Part shown: positions 5,215 through 6,175 of the stretch, in pieces
Layout: each line of letters starts with the position of its first letter
Position numbering within the stretch: position 1 is the stretch's first letter
Assembly: GCA_937874815.1 (NCBI GenBank)
Contig: CALNBW010000462.1
Coordinates: 1 to 6,175 of the forward strand
DNA from: an uncultured Bacillota bacterium
Lineage (GTDB): Bacteria; Bacillota; UBA994; UBA5500
DNA: 6,175 nt
Direction: 5' to 3'
Program-made: the position numbers and the translations under genes
The notes under the pieces: generated by a model
Seen by the model: the letters and a program-made list of their open reading frames with translations, nothing else
Database searches by the model: none
What the model was told of the DNA's origin: nothing

Positions 5215-6175
5215 TTACGTGCGCACTAATTCGGTGGCGCGGTCGATGATATGCGCCGGCAGGCCTAGCAGGCGGGCCACGCCCAGGGCTTCCTGGGGTA
5301 AAGGCTGGCCAGGCGGCATTGGCTGCAGACGGTAGTCCATCAGCTCTGGCAGATCAGCTAAGCTGAGACTGCCGCTGCTAGCAAATGCCTGGGCTAACTG
5401 CTCTGGGTCGGCCTGGCTCAGGCCAACCACCTGCCAGTGGGCCACGCCGGTAATATGGGCCAGTTCGGCATAGTGGGTGGCAAAAATATTAACACTGGGC
5501 TGCTGCGCAGTATATTCAACAATGGCTTGCGCCAACGCGGATCCCTCTACCGGGTTGGTACCGCTAGCGAGTTCGTCGTAGAGCAACAAAAAGGGTTGCT
5601 CAGCTAGGGGTAAAACGCGGCGCAAAGCGGTAACTTCACTACCGAAACGGGAAAGGCCAGGCGTGGCAGCGTTATCACTGGCGCTGACTAAGCGGATACC
5701 GCTAAAAAGCGTCAGGCTGAAGTTGGCTGCTGGCACCATGAGCCCGTTCTGAGCCATGGCGGTCAACAGGGCAACCAGGCGCAGGGCGACCGTTTTCCCT
5801 CCCATGTTAGCGCCGGTGAGTACGGCGGCACCGGAGGTGAGTTGCCAGCTAATTGGTTGAAAATCTAGGGCCTGCTGAGCTAGCTCAGCAGCCACTTGGG
5901 GGTGCCGAGCCTCCACCAAGCATACGCTGGCTGGCTGCCCCGGTTGGCGGGACAAGATACAGGGCGGCGTGCACTGCCACTTCTCAGCCAACCGCACTTT
6001 TGCTAGTAAGAGGTCTAGGCGTCCTAGCGCCTGCAGCAAAGCAGAAAGCAGAAGGGCGTATTGCCTAATCTGCGCAGACAGCTCGGCCCGCACACCTGCT
6101 TCGGCAGCTTTGGCCTTGGCCTGCAGGTCGGCTAACTTTTGGGTCCAGGCTAGCTCTTGCTCGCTGGGGTGCCGC
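5215..6175 (-). CDS. kamC: MutS-like ATPase, lysine 5,6-aminomutase reactivase subunit KamC (5' end missing)
   Basis: The reading frame is open to the right edge, so the N terminus lies outside; about 319 residues are visible. It is a MutS-family P-loop ATPase without a visible Smr domain. VEARHP is the usual strand before the core, GANMGGKT (5791-5814) is Walker A, LLLYDELASGTNP is Walker B with its DE pair, and FATHY is the H-loop. The Ala/Leu/Lys-rich stretch before the core suits a MutS-type helical lever. Next to kamD/kamE, such a protein fits KamC, the ATPase of the KamBC pair thought to reactivate the aminomutase by exchanging inactive cobalamin; this rests mainly on context. A GTG at 6093 is in frame but would cut off the helical region, so it is unlikely to be the start. 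A MutS2-like repair protein is the alternative, less likely here. Confidence 0.85.
   Translation of the reverse strand, partial: RHPSEQELAWTQKLADLQAKAKAAEAGVRAELSAQIRQYALLLSALLQALGRLDLLLAKVRLAEKWQCTPPCILSRQPGQPASVCLVEARHPQVAAELAQQALDFQPISWQLTSGAAVLTGANMGGKTVALRLVALLTAMAQNGLMVPAANFSLTLFSGIRLVSASDNAATPGLSRFGSEVTALRRVLPLAEQPFLLLYDELASGTNPVEGSALAQAIVEYTAQQPSVNIFATHYAELAHITGVAHWQVVGLSQADPEQLAQAFASSGSLSLADLPELMDYRLQPMPPGQPLPQEALGVARLLGLPAHIIDRATELVRT

Overview
The window reads almost entirely on the minus strand and most likely comes from a Clostridia-like member of the Bacillota with moderately high G+C. The evidence is a delta subunit of RNA polymerase (RpoE, a Bacillota protein), the classic rpoE-pyrG gene order, strong AGGAGG ribosome binding sites and lysine-fermentation genes. 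I cannot name a genus.

In transcription order (right to left) the layout is: kamC, a MutS-like ATPase cut by the right edge; kamD and kamE, the two subunits of adenosylcobalamin- and PLP-dependent lysine 5,6-aminomutase, joined by a one-base TAATG overlap; a gene-free stretch of about 330 bp (2416-2744) holding two kinds of palindromic repeat, a G-quadruplex motif and the likely rpoE promoter; rpoE; a 266 bp gap (1646-1911) holding a large branched palindromic element and a clear sigma-A promoter; and pyrG (CTP synthase). All five genes look intact, apart from kamC at the window edge.

The kam genes form one functional unit. KamD/KamE moves the terminal amino group of beta-lysine using B12 and PLP radical chemistry, and KamC is the expected ATPase part of the reactivase that exchanges damaged cobalamin. 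rpoE and pyrG are housekeeping genes for RNA polymerase specificity and CTP supply. The two blocks are separated by repeats and by a promoter candidate for rpoE, so they are probably separate transcription units.

The most unusual feature is the repeats. A hairpin element of about 68 bp with the core GTGGACCAGGGGGACG occurs three times (one copy cut by the left edge), and two copies sit 2-3 nt after a stop codon. A second palindrome supplies the stop codon of kamE. Both families show paired base changes that keep their stems. No ordinary U-tract terminator was found anywhere, so these hairpins may act as the 3' ends of the transcripts.
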